Source: Acidovorax sp. RAC01
Lineage (GTDB): Bacteria > Pseudomonadota > Gammaproteobacteria > Burkholderiales > Burkholderiaceae_C
NCBI RefSeq assembly: GCF_001714725.1
Contig: NZ_CP016447.1
Location: forward strand, 2,123,001-2,187,000
Direction: 5' to 3'
DNA: 64,000 nucleotides
A program made the position numbers and the translations under genes. Below are positions 17,432 through 27,145 of the stretch, piece after piece. The notes under the pieces were generated by a model. It saw only the letters and a program-made list of their open reading frames with translations, made no database searches and had not been told where the DNA came from. How positions within the stretch are numbered: the stretch's first letter is position 1; every line of letters starts with the position of its first letter.

Positions 17432-17497
17432 TCCCTTGTGGTATTCCCGGGGTCCAGGGGGTATGTCCCGCCTCAGAAAACCCGCGATGATCCCGCC

Positions 17498-18211
17498 ATG
17501 AGCCAGGACCTTTCATTGCACCAGCGGCGCAGGCCGCCCACCGAGGATGAGCTGCAGGGCATCCCGTGGCTGGGCTTGCTGCAGCCCTCCGAACGCGAGC
17601 GCGCCATGGCCGCGCTGCTGGTGGGCGACGCCCGGGCCGGCGACTATGTGTGCCGCGTGGGCCGGCCGGTGACGTACTGGTTTGGCGTGGTGGAGGGCCT
17701 GCTCAAGATGAGCAGCGACAACGCCCAGGGCCAGACCATGACCTTCACCGGCGTGCCACCCGGCGGCTGGTTTGGCGAGGGCACCGCCCTCAAGCGCGAA
17801 CCCTACCGCTACAACATCCAGGCGCTGCGCAAAAGCACTGTGGCGGGCCTGCCCATCGACACCTTTCACTGGCTGCTTGATCACTCCATTGGCTTCAACC
17901 GCTTCGTGATGAACCAGCTCAACGAACGGCTGGGCCAGTTCATCGCCGCGCGCGAGATTGACCGCATGAACAATCCCGACGTGCGCGTGGCGCGCAGTCT
18001 CGCGTCACTGTTCAACCCCGTGCTGTACCCGGGCGTGGGCGAGGTACTGCGCATCACGCAGCAGGAGCTGGCCTACCTGGTGGGGCTGTCGCGCCAGCGC
18101 GTGAACGAGGCGCTTTCGGCGCTGGAGATGCAGGGCACCATCCGCGTGGAATACGGCGGCCTGCGCGTGCTGGACCTGGCGTCGCTGCGGTCGAGCGTGA
18201 TCCCTTCCTGA
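17498..18211 (+). CDS. Crp/Fnr-family transcriptional regulator
   Basis: A 237-residue regulator with an N-terminal cyclic-nucleotide-binding-type jelly roll (about 25-150; PPGGWFGEGTALKREPYRYNIQAL is the PBC-like loop), a dimerisation helix, and a C-terminal Crp winged helix (LRITQQELAYLVGLSRQRVNEALSALE, about 185-212). The single Cys near residue 51 and lack of a Cys cluster exclude an FNR-type iron-sulfur sensor. Related proteins in betaproteobacteria sit next to organic-acid or amide transport genes. Two near-identical palindromes, here and before the ligase-liv operon, are likely targets. The effector is unknown. Confidence 0.85.
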   Translation: MSQDLSLHQRRRPPTEDELQGIPWLGLLQPSERERAMAALLVGDARAGDYVCRVGRPVTYWFGVVEGLLKMSSDNAQGQTMTFTGVPPGGWFGEGTALKREPYRYNIQALRKSTVAGLPIDTFHWLLDHSIGFNRFVMNQLNERLGQFIAAREIDRMNNPDVRVARSLASLFNPVLYPGVGEVLRITQQELAYLVGLSRQRVNEALSALEMQGTIRVEYGGLRVLDLASLRSSVIPS

Positions 18212-18264
18212 GGGGCCCGCCACATCTCGCGGGACGCTCCCCGGCGCCTTGTCCCGACGTCGCT

Positions 18265-19974
18265 TCAGCTGCGCGGCAGTGCGGGGGCGCTGCGGGATGC
18301 GAGCTGGCGCGGAGCCGCGTTGTGATGGGGGGCAGGCGTTGCAGCCGGGGCTGCCGTTGCGCCACCCGAGCTGCCCCATCCACCGGCCTCACCACCGTTG
18401 CGGGTCAGCCGGAAGGCATGCACCATCTGCGTCAGGCGGCCGGCCTGTTCCTTGAGGCTGTCGGCGGCGGCGGCGCCTTCTTCCACCAGCGCAGCGTTCT
18501 GCTGCGTCATTTCTTCCAGCTCGCCCACCGACTGGCTCACGTGGCCGATGCGCTGGCTTTGCTCCTGCGTCGCCGCCGTGATCTCGCCCATGATGTCTGA
18601 CACGCGGCGCACCGACAGCACCAGGTCCTGAATGGTCTTGCCGGCATGGTTGACCAGGGTGCTGCCTTCTTGCACCTGGTCCACGCTGGCACCGATCAAC
18701 GCCTTGATCTGCTTGGCGGCCTCGGCACTGCGCCCGGCCAGGCTGCGAACTTCGCTGGCCACCACGGCAAAGCCGCGGCCCTGCTCGCCGGCGCGGGCGG
18801 CCTCGACGGCCGCGTTCAGCGCCAGGATGTTGGTCTGGAAGGCGATGCCATCGATCACGCTGATGATGTCGGCGATCTTGCGCGAGCTGGCGCTGATGGT
18901 GTCCATGGTGCGTACCACCTGGCCCACCACCTCGCCGCCGCGGGTGGCCGCGTCAGATGCTGTGGACGCCAGCTGGTTGGCCTGCCTGGCCGAGTCGGCG
19001 CTTTGCGACACCGTGCCGGTGAGGTCGGCCAGTGCAGACGCTGCGCCCTGCAGGTTGTGGGAGGTGTGCTCCGTGCGCTGGCTCAGGTCCAGGTTGCCCG
19101 AAGCCACCTCGGAGCTGGCCACCAGGATGGAGTCGGCCGTCTGGCTGATGTCGCCCACCAGCGCGCGCAGGCGGTCCTGCATGGCCGCAATGGCGTCGAG
19201 CAACCGGCCGGTTTCGTCGTGGATGCGCACCTCGATCTGCGAGGTGAGGTCGCCGTTGGCAATGCGCTCGGCCACCACCACTGCGCGGCCGATGGGCGCC
19301 GTGATGCTGGTGGTGATGCGCCAGGCGATGAGCACGCCCAGCGCAATGGCCAGGGTCACCAGCAGCCCGCCCACGGTGCGTGCACGGCTCTGGGTCTGCT
19401 CGGCCGATGCGGTGGCTTCGGCGTTCAGGGTGTTTTGCAGCTCGATCAGCTCGCGCAGCTTGGCGCGCCAGACGTTCTCGTTGGGGGCGACGCGGGTCAT
19501 CAGCGCAAGCGTGGCGCTCACGGTGTCACCGTCATCCGCAGCCTTGATGGCCGTGGCCAGCTCGGGCCGGGTCTTGCCGCCCAGGGCCTGCACTTCTTCG
19601 AGCAACTTGATCTGTGCGGGCGTGGCAGACGAGGACTGCCGGAGCAGATCTGCAAGGGCGGCCTCCTGGCGCGCATATTCCTTGAGGCTTGTGGCCACGG
19701 CGGCAATCTGCTCCTGGGCCTGTTTGGGGTCGATGTCGTTGAGCATTGCCGCCGAGCGGCTCTGGATGCCGATGGTGCTCACGGTCTCCAGCATGCCGTT
19801 GACCAGCTTGGACTTCTCCGCCCCCGCGCCGGTGATCTGCCGCATCTGGTCGTGCACCTTGCCCAGGGACAGCTGCCCCACCGCAGCCACAGCGATCAGC
19901 AGGACCAGCACGCAGCCAAACCCGAGGCCGAGTCGGCTGGAGATGGAGAGGGATTTGAGTGAGACAGATGGCAT
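18265..19974 (-). CDS. Methyl-accepting chemotaxis protein
   Basis: A 569-residue chemoreceptor. Membrane span one is near residue 11-33, a periplasmic four-helix-bundle ligand domain (about 35-190) follows, then span two (about 195-215), a HAMP domain (about 217-270) and the signalling domain with the conserved tip [34 protein letters not shown] split here around residue 390. It would relay ligand binding to CheA-CheW. The ATG at 19974 has AAAGGA upstream; a longer in-frame start would add 19 residues. A weak sigma-28-like -10 (ACCGATAT, minus strand, 20038-20031) has no well-placed -35. The C-terminal tail is Ala/Pro-rich with no clear CheR-tether pentapeptide. Confidence 0.92.
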   Translation of the reverse strand: MPSVSLKSLSISSRLGLGFGCVLVLLIAVAAVGQLSLGKVHDQMRQITGAGAEKSKLVNGMLETVSTIGIQSRSAAMLNDIDPKQAQEQIAAVATSLKEYARQEAALADLLRQSSSATPAQIKLLEEVQALGGKTRPELATAIKAADDGDTVSATLALMTRVAPNENVWRAKLRELIELQNTLNAEATASAEQTQSRARTVGGLLVTLAIALGVLIAWRITTSITAPIGRAVVVAERIANGDLTSQIEVRIHDETGRLLDAIAAMQDRLRALVGDISQTADSILVASSEVASGNLDLSQRTEHTSHNLQGAASALADLTGTVSQSADSARQANQLASTASDAATRGGEVVGQVVRTMDTISASSRKIADIISVIDGIAFQTNILALNAAVEAARAGEQGRGFAVVASEVRSLAGRSAEAAKQIKALIGASVDQVQEGSTLVNHAGKTIQDLVLSVRRVSDIMGEITAATQEQSQRIGHVSQSVGELEEMTQQNAALVEEGAAAADSLKEQAGRLTQMVHAFRLTRNGGEAGGWGSSGGATAAPAATPAPHHNAAPRQLASRSAPALPRS

Positions 19975-20367
19975 GACAGTCCTTTGGATCAACCGCGGCT
20001 TCGCTACTGACCATGATCCGGAGTCATGCAATATCGGTGCCTGCGCGCGCTTCAGGGGCGAATGAACCCAGGCGCTGATTCAGTGTAAGGAATATTTACG
20101 AAATGTGTCATGAGGCTTGAGGATGCCTCCATGCCCAACCTGCATGGGTGCGTTTGTTACATATGAGTCGCGGGCAGTTCCAAGTGAAAAGGGTCAAAAT
20201 GCCGGGGCGACCCGCGGTGGCGGATTGGTAAAAACGCTTGTTGCGCCAGCGCAACGAGCCTCGGCTGCTATCAAAGTTGCACTTCCACAGGCGTCAGGGG
20301 CTTGTGCCTGTGCGGGCCCTTAAAACCACCGATCAGGTATAACCCTGTAACACTTGAAAGCCCATTG
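19975..20367. other. Intergenic region between MCP gene and DUF4394 operon
   Basis: No credible gene is present. The region holds both divergent promoters, one family B repeat copy at 20228-20280 with a perfect GTTGCGC-CA-GCGCAAC hairpin inside it, and otherwise nothing I can name. Confidence 0.5.
20228..20280 (+). repeat. Family B dispersed repeat, copy 4
   Basis: Reads GTAAAAACGCTTGTTGCGC, then CGGCTGCTATCAAAGTTGC. It keeps the CGCTTGTT and GCTGCTATCAAA landmarks and the orientation of the other copies. Confidence 0.6.
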
Positions 20368-21258
20368 ATGTCCCTGTCTGACCGTTCCTCCCAACTTCGT
20401 GCAGCCATCGCCATCGCCTGCGCCGCACTGGCAGGTTGTGCGGCTCCCGGTCCTAGCAACGGATTGCGAGAGAGCCTGGTGGCGGTCACCGCCTCGCACG
20501 AACTCATCACGTTCCATGCTGCGCAGCCTGATCGCGTTCTGGAGCGGCGCCCGGTCACGGGGCTGGCCCCGGGCGAGCGCCTGGTGGGCATTGATTTCCG
20601 TGTGGCCAAAGGCGTGCTGTATGCCCTGGCCCAGACGGGGCGTCTGTACACGCTCGACCTGCCGACGGGCGCTCTGAGCCCTGTCGGGTCTGCACCTGTC
20701 GCAGTGCCTTTGCAGGGCGCGGTGTTCGGTGTGGACTTCAACCCGGCTGCGGACCGCATCCGGGTGGTGTCCAACACGGGGCAGAACCTGCGTCTGCATC
20801 CTGACACCGGCGCAGTCGTGGACGGTGATGCCGCTGTGGAAGGGGTGCAACCGGACCCTCGCCTGCGCTACGGCTGGAGCGATGTGAACGCCCGCCGCCA
20901 ACCCGACATCGCTGCTGCGGCCTACACCTACAACCCCCAGGACAGCAAGCTCACCACCAACTACGCCATCGACCGCGCGCTGGGCGTCCTCGTGATGCAG
21001 GGCTCGCGCGAGGGCACTGAGCCGGTGGTGTCGCCCAATACCGGGCAGCTGCGCACCGTCGGTTCGCTCGGGCTGGGGCCACTCACCGACGTGAGTTTTG
21101 ACATCGCTGACATTGGCAACACCGCGCTGATCGCGGTGCGTACGCCAGGCGATAGCCGCACCCGCCTTCACCAGGTGGACCTGGCCACCGGGGCATCGCG
21201 CCCCCTGGGTACCGTGGGCGATGGCGTCGCGCTGGTGGGGATAGCCATCGAGCCATGA
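20368..21258 (+). CDS. DUF4394 domain-containing lipoprotein
   Basis: A 296-residue protein with a lipoprotein signal (hydrophobic segment then LAGC at about 25-28). The rest is a DUF4394 beta-propeller-like domain: repeats such as GIDFRVAKGVLYALAQTGRLYTLDLPTG, VFGVDFNPAADRIRVVSNTGQNLRLHPDTG and the conserved YTYNPQDSKLTTNYAIDRALGVLVMQGS-type stretch. DUF4394 proteins are extracytoplasmic and of unknown role. Its stop codon overlaps the ATG of the cupredoxin gene (ATGA at 21255-21258), so the two are translationally coupled and followed by a c-di-GMP gene. The start at 20368 is preferred because the signal peptide begins there. Confidence 0.82.
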   Translation: MSLSDRSSQLRAAIAIACAALAGCAAPGPSNGLRESLVAVTASHELITFHAAQPDRVLERRPVTGLAPGERLVGIDFRVAKGVLYALAQTGRLYTLDLPTGALSPVGSAPVAVPLQGAVFGVDFNPAADRIRVVSNTGQNLRLHPDTGAVVDGDAAVEGVQPDPRLRYGWSDVNARRQPDIAAAAYTYNPQDSKLTTNYAIDRALGVLVMQGSREGTEPVVSPNTGQLRTVGSLGLGPLTDVSFDIADIGNTALIAVRTPGDSRTRLHQVDLATGASRPLGTVGDGVALVGIAIEP

Positions 21259-21902
21259 TCATCGGCCGTGCGTTCATGTTGCTGCGGCCCGCTGCGCTGC
21301 GTGCCGCCATGTGCGCGGCTGTGGGAGGAGGGCTGGCCGCTGGCGCGCATGCCGGGACGGTCCAGGTGGATGTGTCTGACGCGGAAGGCCGGCCGCTTGC
21401 CGACGCCGTGGTGTTCCTCGAATCGCCGGAAGCCCGCAAGCTTTTGAAGCCCATGGCCGATGTGGAGATGGTCCAGGAAGGCCGCCAGTTTGTTCCCTCG
21501 GTGCTGGTGGTGCCCACGGGCACGGCGGTGATGTTCCCCAACCGGGACAAGGTTCGCCACCACGTTTACTCGTTCTCCCCGGCCAAGAAGTTTGAACTCA
21601 AGCTCTATGCCGGCACGCCCTCCAACCCCGTGCTGTTCGACCAGCAGGGCGTGGTCACGCTGGGCTGCAACATCCATGACCGCATGGTGGGATGGGTGGT
21701 GGTGGTCGATACGCCGTTTTTCGGGCGTTCGGCCAGCGGTTCCGGTCGGTTGCAGATCGAGAACGTGCCCCCGGGGCGGTACACCCTGAGGACCTGGCAC
21801 ACGCGGCTTCCCGTGGGCGCTGCCGCACAGGAACAGGCTCTGGTGGTGCCCGCCACCGGGGCCAGCCAGGCGGCCGTACGCGTCATGGGGCTGCAGCCTT
21901 GA
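21255..21902 (+). CDS. Periplasmic cupredoxin-like protein (methylamine-utilisation-type)
   Basis: A 215-residue exported protein. A signal peptide ends near GAHAG (about residue 33), and the mature domain begins TVQVDVSDAEGRPLADAVVFLE. The type 1 copper ligands are readable: His in KVRHHVYSF (about 97-98), and Cys, His and Met in LGCNIHDRM (about 137-143). Similar proteins are often annotated as methylamine utilisation proteins only because of cupredoxin similarity; no methylamine dehydrogenase genes are here. It lies between a DUF4394 lipoprotein and a membrane GGDEF-EAL protein with overlapping start and stop codons on both sides, which suggests a copper- or redox-linked input to c-di-GMP signalling. 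That role is inference. Confidence 0.82.
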   Translation: MIIGRAFMLLRPAALRAAMCAAVGGGLAAGAHAGTVQVDVSDAEGRPLADAVVFLESPEARKLLKPMADVEMVQEGRQFVPSVLVVPTGTAVMFPNRDKVRHHVYSFSPAKKFELKLYAGTPSNPVLFDQQGVVTLGCNIHDRMVGWVVVVDTPFFGRSASGSGRLQIENVPPGRYTLRTWHTRLPVGAAAQEQALVVPATGASQAAVRVMGLQP

Positions 21903-24247
21903 GCCAGCGCTGGGTATGGCTGCGGCGCAGCCTGATCTTGCGACTGGTGGGGATTTCGCTGCTGCTGCTGCTGATCGTGCAGGCTGCCGGCTTTGCCGTG
22001 GTGCGCGCCAGCATCGACCGCAACGCGCGTGCCCAGATCGAACGGGCGCTGGACCTGGACGAGCGAGTCTGGCGCCGCCTGCTGGACCAGAATGCCGAGC
22101 GTCTGCGCCAGGGCTCGGCCCTGCTGGCTGCCGACTACGGTTTCCGTTCAGCCGTGAATTCCGGCGATGAAGAGACGATCCAGTCCGTGCTGGAAAACCA
22201 TGGCAGCCGCATCGGCGCCGCCGTGACAGCGCTGCTGGACACCGGCTTTGCGCTGCGCTCGGTGAGCATGGCCGATGGCATGCAGGCGCTGCCAGCAGCG
22301 CTGAGCGAGGTGATGCAGCCCCTGGCAGCCGACCCGAGTGCAAGCAAGATCGCTGTGATCGGTGGCGTGGCCTACCAGTTCGTGATGGTGCCGCTGCGTG
22401 CGCCTGTGGTGGTGGGCTGGGTGCTGATGGGTTTTCCCATCAACCAGATGCTGGCCGACGAAATGCGCCAGCTCATGTCGGTTCATGTCGTCCTGCGCGT
22501 GGGCTCGGAGGCCTATGGCGTGCGGCTGCCTGTGAGCACGCTGCCCGAACCGACGCTGGCCCTGCTGCGTGAGCAAGGCGTGGTGGGCGGTGCGCTGGCC
22601 ACGCCCGAGGGCATCTTGCTGGCCCGCGAAGTCCGCATGCCCAGCGTCGGGATGGGCGCCGATGTGCGTACCCTGCTGCTGCGCTCAGTGGATGAGGTCG
22701 TTGCGCCGTACCAGCAGCTTCAGGTGCTGCTGGCCATCATCACGGCGGCAGGTGTTGCGCTCTTTGCCGTGGGCACAGGCCTGGTGGCGCAGCGCATGAC
22801 GACGCCGCTTCGCTCACTGCTGACGGCAACGCAGCGGCTCTCGCGCGGCGAATACGACGTTCCCCTGGCGCACACCGCGCGCACCGATGAAATCGGAAAC
22901 CTGGCCCGGTCCTTTGACCACATGCGCGTCGCCATCGGTGCGCAGCAAAGCGAAATACTGCGCCTGGCCTACTGGGATCGCCTCACGGATCTTCCCAACC
23001 GGGAGCGGTTTCGCGAAGCGGTCGTCCAGGCGATAGCGGCCCGCGGTGCGGCCGTGCAGCCACTGGCAGTGCTGACGCTGGACCTGGACCGCTTCAAGCA
23101 TGTGAACGACGTGCTGGGCTATGCGTATGGCGATCTGCTGCTGCAGGCCGTGGCCGCGCGGCTGCGCCAGCAGTTGCCCCCGGGCGACGACATGGTGGCC
23201 CGGCTGGGCGGTAACGAATTTGCGGTGCTGCTGCACGCTGCCGACGCAGCCGCCGCCCACGAAATGGCGCGGCGCATCATCCGGTCATTCGAGGAGCCGC
23301 TGGCGCTGGAAGACCAGCTGGTGGACCTCAGCGCGGGCATCGGCTTTGCCTGCTGGCCGGGCGATGCCGCCGATGCCGATGCCTTGCTCAGCCGCTCCGA
23401 AATCGCGATGTATGCCGCCAAGCGCAAGCTCAGCGGTGCCCTGCAGTACGACGCATCGTTTGACCTGGCCAGCACCGAGACGCTGTCCCTGCTGTCCGAG
23501 TTGCGCCGCGCGGTGGAGCAGGACGAATTGCGGCTCTACCTGCAGCCCAAGGTCTCGCTGCAAGGCACGCGCACACTGGGCGCGGAGGCGCTGGTGCGCT
23601 GGCAGCACCCCCAGCGCGGGCTGGTGCCGCCCATGCAATTCATCCCGTTTGCAGAACAGACGGGTTTTGTGCGGCAGCTCACCCTGTGGATCTTTGAGGC
23701 CGTGGCGCGGCTGCTGGCCCAGCCGCGTGCGCAGGGCCTTGGCCTGAAGGTGTCGGTGAACCTGTCAACACGCGACCTGCTCGACCCCGAGCTGAGCAAC
23801 CGCCTGGGCGCCATCCTCGCGCGGCACGGGGTGGCTGCCAGTGCCTTCTGCCTGGAGATCACCGAGAGCGCGATCATGGACGACCCCCAGCGTGCCGAGG
23901 CCATGCTCAACCGTCTGTCCGAGCAGGGCTTCAAGCTGTCGATTGACGACTTCGGCACCGGCTATTCGTCGCTGGCCTACCTCAAGCGCCTGCCAGTGGA
24001 TGAGCTCAAGATCGACAAGTCGTTCGTGATGGGCATGACCACGGCCGAAGACGACGCCATGATCGTGCGCTCGACCATCGATCTGGCACACAACCTGGGG
24101 CTCACGGTAGTGGCCGAAGGCGTGGAGACCGCAGACATTCTGGCCCTGCTGCGCACGTTAGGGTGCGACGAGGCGCAGGGGTACCACATCGCCCGCCCGC
24201 TTCCGGTCGATGACTTCATGGCCTGGCACGCGGGGCAGAAGGCCTGA
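21899..24247 (+). CDS. Membrane GGDEF-EAL c-di-GMP signalling protein
   Basis: A 782-residue inner-membrane protein. The likely start is a TTG that overlaps the stop codon of the cupredoxin gene; no ATG fits before the first membrane span (about 10-31). A periplasmic dCache/sensor-like domain (about 32-275), a second span (about 280-300), HAMP (about 302-350), GGDEF (about 365-525) and EAL (about 540-782) follow. The GGDEF signature is degenerate (GGNEF in RLGGNEFAVLL), whereas the EAL domain keeps GAEALVRWQHP, NLS, ITES, DDFGTGYSS and AEGVET. It is therefore most likely a phosphodiesterase with a regulatory or weak cyclase domain. Coupling to the cupredoxin gene suggests the periplasmic part receives that signal. 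Confidence 0.88.
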   Translation: MSQRWVWLRRSLILRLVGISLLLLLIVQAAGFAVVRASIDRNARAQIERALDLDERVWRRLLDQNAERLRQGSALLAADYGFRSAVNSGDEETIQSVLENHGSRIGAAVTALLDTGFALRSVSMADGMQALPAALSEVMQPLAADPSASKIAVIGGVAYQFVMVPLRAPVVVGWVLMGFPINQMLADEMRQLMSVHVVLRVGSEAYGVRLPVSTLPEPTLALLREQGVVGGALATPEGILLAREVRMPSVGMGADVRTLLLRSVDEVVAPYQQLQVLLAIITAAGVALFAVGTGLVAQRMTTPLRSLLTATQRLSRGEYDVPLAHTARTDEIGNLARSFDHMRVAIGAQQSEILRLAYWDRLTDLPNRERFREAVVQAIAARGAAVQPLAVLTLDLDRFKHVNDVLGYAYGDLLLQAVAARLRQQLPPGDDMVARLGGNEFAVLLHAADAAAAHEMARRIIRSFEEPLALEDQLVDLSAGIGFACWPGDAADADALLSRSEIAMYAAKRKLSGALQYDASFDLASTETLSLLSELRRAVEQDELRLYLQPKVSLQGTRTLGAEALVRWQHPQRGLVPPMQFIPFAEQTGFVRQLTLWIFEAVARLLAQPRAQGLGLKVSVNLSTRDLLDPELSNRLGAILARHGVAASAFCLEITESAIMDDPQRAEAMLNRLSEQGFKLSIDDFGTGYSSLAYLKRLPVDELKIDKSFVMGMTTAEDDAMIVRSTIDLAHNLGLTVVAEGVETADILALLRTLGCDEAQGYHIARPLPVDDFMAWHAGQKA

Positions 24248-24380
24248 CTGCGCGTGCTGCCTGGGATGGCAGCGCCGCCCGTGGGCGAAGGCCCTGATTC
24301 ACCCGGGCTGAAAGGCCTTTCGGCGGGGGCTGCAAGCAGGCAGCGCAGTTCGTTGGGCTGCACAGGCGAAAATACCCGCA

Positions 24381-25493
24381 ATGTCCTCTTCCAGCACCCG
24401 CCCGCCTGTCGGGCCCTCCGGCCCCTCCACCCCACCAGCCGCTGGGGGTGTCTCGCCTGCTGCTGCTCCTGCCTCCGCTCCCGCGCAGCGTGCGGTGCTT
24501 CGCCGCCCCAGCCTGGCCGCCAAGCCTGCGCCCCCGCGGCCCGCGCCGCCCCCGCGCCCATCGCGCACTCCACCGCCCACGGGCTACCGCACCGCATCGG
24601 CCGGTTTCGTGGCCCCTGTGCGCCAGGCGCCGGTGCGCGCGCCCGCCCCCGTGGCCGCCAACGGTCTGCCCACTTCGCGCCTGAACAAGCGCATGGCCGA
24701 ACTGGGCATGTGCTCGCGGCGCGAGGCCGACGAGTGGATTGCGCAAGGCTGGGTCAAGGTCAACGGCAAAGTGGCCGAGATGGGCGTGCAGGTGCTCCCC
24801 ACCGACCGCATCGAGGTCGACAAGGTGGCACAGGGCTTTCAGGAGCAGCGCGTCACCATCTTGCTGCACAAGCCCATGGGCTATGTGAGCGGCCAGGCCG
24901 AAGACGGACACACCCCAGCCGTGGCGCTGATCAACCCGCGCACGCACTGGCGCGATGACCCCAGCCGCACCCGCTTCTCGCCGCCCCAGCTGCGCGGCCT
25001 GGCCCCATGCGGACGACTGGACATCGATTCGGTGGGCCTGCTGGTGCTGACGCAGGACGGTCGCGTGGCCCGGCAGATCATTGGCGAGGACTCCGAGATG
25101 GAAAAGGAGTACCTGGTGCGCGTGGTCTACCCGGCACCTGGCCAGGCGGTGGCGCGCCATCCGGGCGAGCGCTCTGCGCCCCTGCAGGAAATTGACGAGC
25201 GTGACCCCGTCAGCACCAATGTGCAGGCGGTGTTTCCCAAAGAGCTGCTGGAGCGCCTGCGCCACGGCCTGAGTCTGGACGGCGAACCGCTCAAGCCCGC
25301 CAAGGTCGATTGGCAGAACCCTGAGCAGCTGCGGTTTGTGCTCACCGAAGGCAAAAAGCGCCAGATCCGCCGCATGTGTGAACTGGTGGGCCTCAAGGTG
25401 GTGGGCCTCAAGCGCATCCGCATCGGCCGCGTGACGCTTGGTAACCTGCCGGTGGGGCAGTGGCGCTACCTGTCTGCCCATGAGCGCTTCTGA
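24381..25493 (+). CDS. rRNA pseudouridine synthase, RsuA/RluF family
   Basis: A 370-residue enzyme that converts uridine to pseudouridine in RNA, most like RluF-type enzymes of 23S rRNA. An S4 RNA-binding domain (about 98-150, [21 protein letters not shown]) precedes the catalytic domain with the essential Asp in [17 protein letters not shown]. The late motif [25 protein letters not shown] is conserved. The first 95 residues are a Pro/Ala/Ser-rich extension absent from E. coli RluF. The extension may be disordered, or the true start may be lower, though no good alternative start lies close to the S4 domain. It is a stand-alone gene. Confidence 0.85.
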   Translation: MSSSSTRPPVGPSGPSTPPAAGGVSPAAAPASAPAQRAVLRRPSLAAKPAPPRPAPPPRPSRTPPPTGYRTASAGFVAPVRQAPVRAPAPVAANGLPTSRLNKRMAELGMCSRREADEWIAQGWVKVNGKVAEMGVQVLPTDRIEVDKVAQGFQEQRVTILLHKPMGYVSGQAEDGHTPAVALINPRTHWRDDPSRTRFSPPQLRGLAPCGRLDIDSVGLLVLTQDGRVARQIIGEDSEMEKEYLVRVVYPAPGQAVARHPGERSAPLQEIDERDPVSTNVQAVFPKELLERLRHGLSLDGEPLKPAKVDWQNPEQLRFVLTEGKKRQIRRMCELVGLKVVGLKRIRIGRVTLGNLPVGQWRYLSAHERF

Positions 25494-25615
25494 TCTGCGC
25501 GCCAGGCCCGCCCTGCGGCACGCGGACTGCCGCGGACCCAGGGCTGGCTGGCCCGGCGCGGCGTTGACCTGACCGTCAGTCGCTGTCATCCTTCCTGTTC
25601 GCGAACGGAGTCTCC

Positions 25616-27037
25616 ATGTCCTCATCTCCCACTGGCCGCTCCCGTTCACGCAAGCCCGAGCGTGCAAAAGCCGGTGGCGCAGACGCCACCGCGTCTGCGG
25701 ATGCCGCGGCCGGAGCTTCCGGTAGCGCGTCAAGTGGCGCCACCGGACGCGGCGTAATGGCTCAACTGCAAGCCACCGACCTGCGGGGCGTGGCACGGCT
25801 GGCCACCCAGGCCACGGTCAGCATCAGCCGCGTGGCAGAAGGTGTGCACCAGTCGGTGCTGGGCACCATGGGCCTGCAGGGTGGCGAAAAACCCGGCAGC
25901 ACGCGGGGGCTGACGGGCCTGGTTTACCAGAGCATCCGGGGCGTGACGCGGCTGGTGGATGCAGGATTGCAGGCAGGGCTGTCGCGGCTGGAACCGTTCT
26001 TTGCCACGGATGAAGGCGACGGCACCACCGCCGTGCGCTGGGAGCGCCAGGCCGTGATTGCTGCGCTCAATGGCGTCATGGGCGACCGCCTTCATCACGA
26101 TGGCAATCCGCTGTGTACGCACATGGGCTGGTACCAGCGCGGGTTGCCGCTCAACACCCGGGCACTGGCCGATACCGGCTCGGCGCCGGGCAAGGTCCTG
26201 GTGCTGGTACACGGCTTGTGCATGAACGATCTGCAATGGCGCCATGACGGCCACGACCATGGTGAACATCTGGCCCGCGAGCTGGGCTACACACCGGTCT
26301 ACCTGCGCTACAACACTGGCCTGCACACATCGGACAACGGGGCGGCGCTATCGGCCGCACTCGACGCACTGGTTGCTGCATGGCCCGTGCCGGTGACGGA
26401 GATCGCGGTGGTGGCCCACAGCATGGGCGGGCTGGTGGCGCGCAGTGCCTGTCACCATGCAGCCTCAGCGGCTGCAGCGGGCAGGGCTGGCAAGGCCGAG
26501 GCTGCAAACCCGGTCAGCGCGGCCGCAGGCACTTGGCTGCCCCTGCTGCGCCACCTGGTCTTTCTGGGCACGCCCCACCACGGCGCCCCGCTGGAACGCG
26601 CGGGCCAATGGGTGCATGTGCTGCTGGGCAGCTCGGCCTACTCGCGGCCGTTTGCCCGGCTGGCGCGGCTGCGCAGTGCCGGCATCACCGATCTGCGCTA
26701 CGGGCATGTGCTGAATGCCGACTGGGAAGGGCGTGACCGTTTTCGCAAGGAGCCAGACCGTCGCACACCCGTGCCCCTGCCCTCCCGCGTGGCCTGCCAT
26801 GCAGTGGCTGCTACGCTGGCCAGCCGCCGCAGCCTGGCCGCAGAGACCCTGGTGGGCGACGGCCTGGTTCCGCTCAACAGTGCCCTCGGGGTGCATGACG
26901 ACCCTGCGCGCACGTTGGTATTTGCCAGGTCGCGCCAGGCGGTTTTCTACGGTATGGGCCACTTGGCCATGTTGGGAGATGCGGCTGTTGCACGGCAATT
27001 GGTGCGCTGGCTGGCCCCGCCGGCACCGAAAACCTGA
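25616..27037 (+). CDS. Alpha/beta-hydrolase of the PGAP1/lipase-like type
   Basis: A 473-residue protein with a 50-residue low-complexity lead, a helical region (about 50-150), then an alpha/beta-hydrolase core. The oxyanion strand is KVLVLVHGLCMNDLQW (about 195-210), the nucleophile elbow is VVAHSMGGLVARSA (about 262-275), a conserved GTPHHG follows, and Asp and His candidates are in LVGDGLVP and YGMGHLAML. This order matches PGAP1-like and triacylglycerol-lipase-like hydrolases. No signal peptide is visible. The natural substrate is unknown; an esterase or lipase acting on a lipid or polyester is likely. It is a monocistronic gene ending in a terminator. Confidence 0.8.
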   Translation: MSSSPTGRSRSRKPERAKAGGADATASADAAAGASGSASSGATGRGVMAQLQATDLRGVARLATQATVSISRVAEGVHQSVLGTMGLQGGEKPGSTRGLTGLVYQSIRGVTRLVDAGLQAGLSRLEPFFATDEGDGTTAVRWERQAVIAALNGVMGDRLHHDGNPLCTHMGWYQRGLPLNTRALADTGSAPGKVLVLVHGLCMNDLQWRHDGHDHGEHLARELGYTPVYLRYNTGLHTSDNGAALSAALDALVAAWPVPVTEIAVVAHSMGGLVARSACHHAASAAAAGRAGKAEAANPVSAAAGTWLPLLRHLVFLGTPHHGAPLERAGQWVHVLLGSSAYSRPFARLARLRSAGITDLRYGHVLNADWEGRDRFRKEPDRRTPVPLPSRVACHAVAATLASRRSLAAETLVGDGLVPLNSALGVHDDPARTLVFARSRQAVFYGMGHLAMLGDAAVARQLVRWLAPPAPKT

Positions 27038-27038
27038 T

Positions 27039-27065
27039 GTTGCCTCTCAGACGGCAGCTTTTTTT
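27039..27065 (+). terminator. Probable terminator after the hydrolase gene
   Basis: GTTGCC and GGCAGC pair (one G-U) around an eight-base loop, followed by seven T residues, directly after the hydrolase stop codon. Confidence 0.6.
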
Positions 27066-27145
27066 GGCACCAGCGGGATTGTGAGTGGTCAGACCCCCGC
27101 TACCATCCGATGGTTGAACCGAGTCCCCCATAAAAGGAGAGAAAT

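Noticed and set aside
20031..20040. Sigma-28 flagellar promoter for the chemoreceptor gene
   Set aside because: The -10-like element matches partly, but no TAAA-type -35 is found at the required spacing.
21255..21902. Methylamine utilisation function for the cupredoxin gene
   Set aside because: No mau structural or maturation genes are in the window; only the general cupredoxin ligand pattern supports the name.
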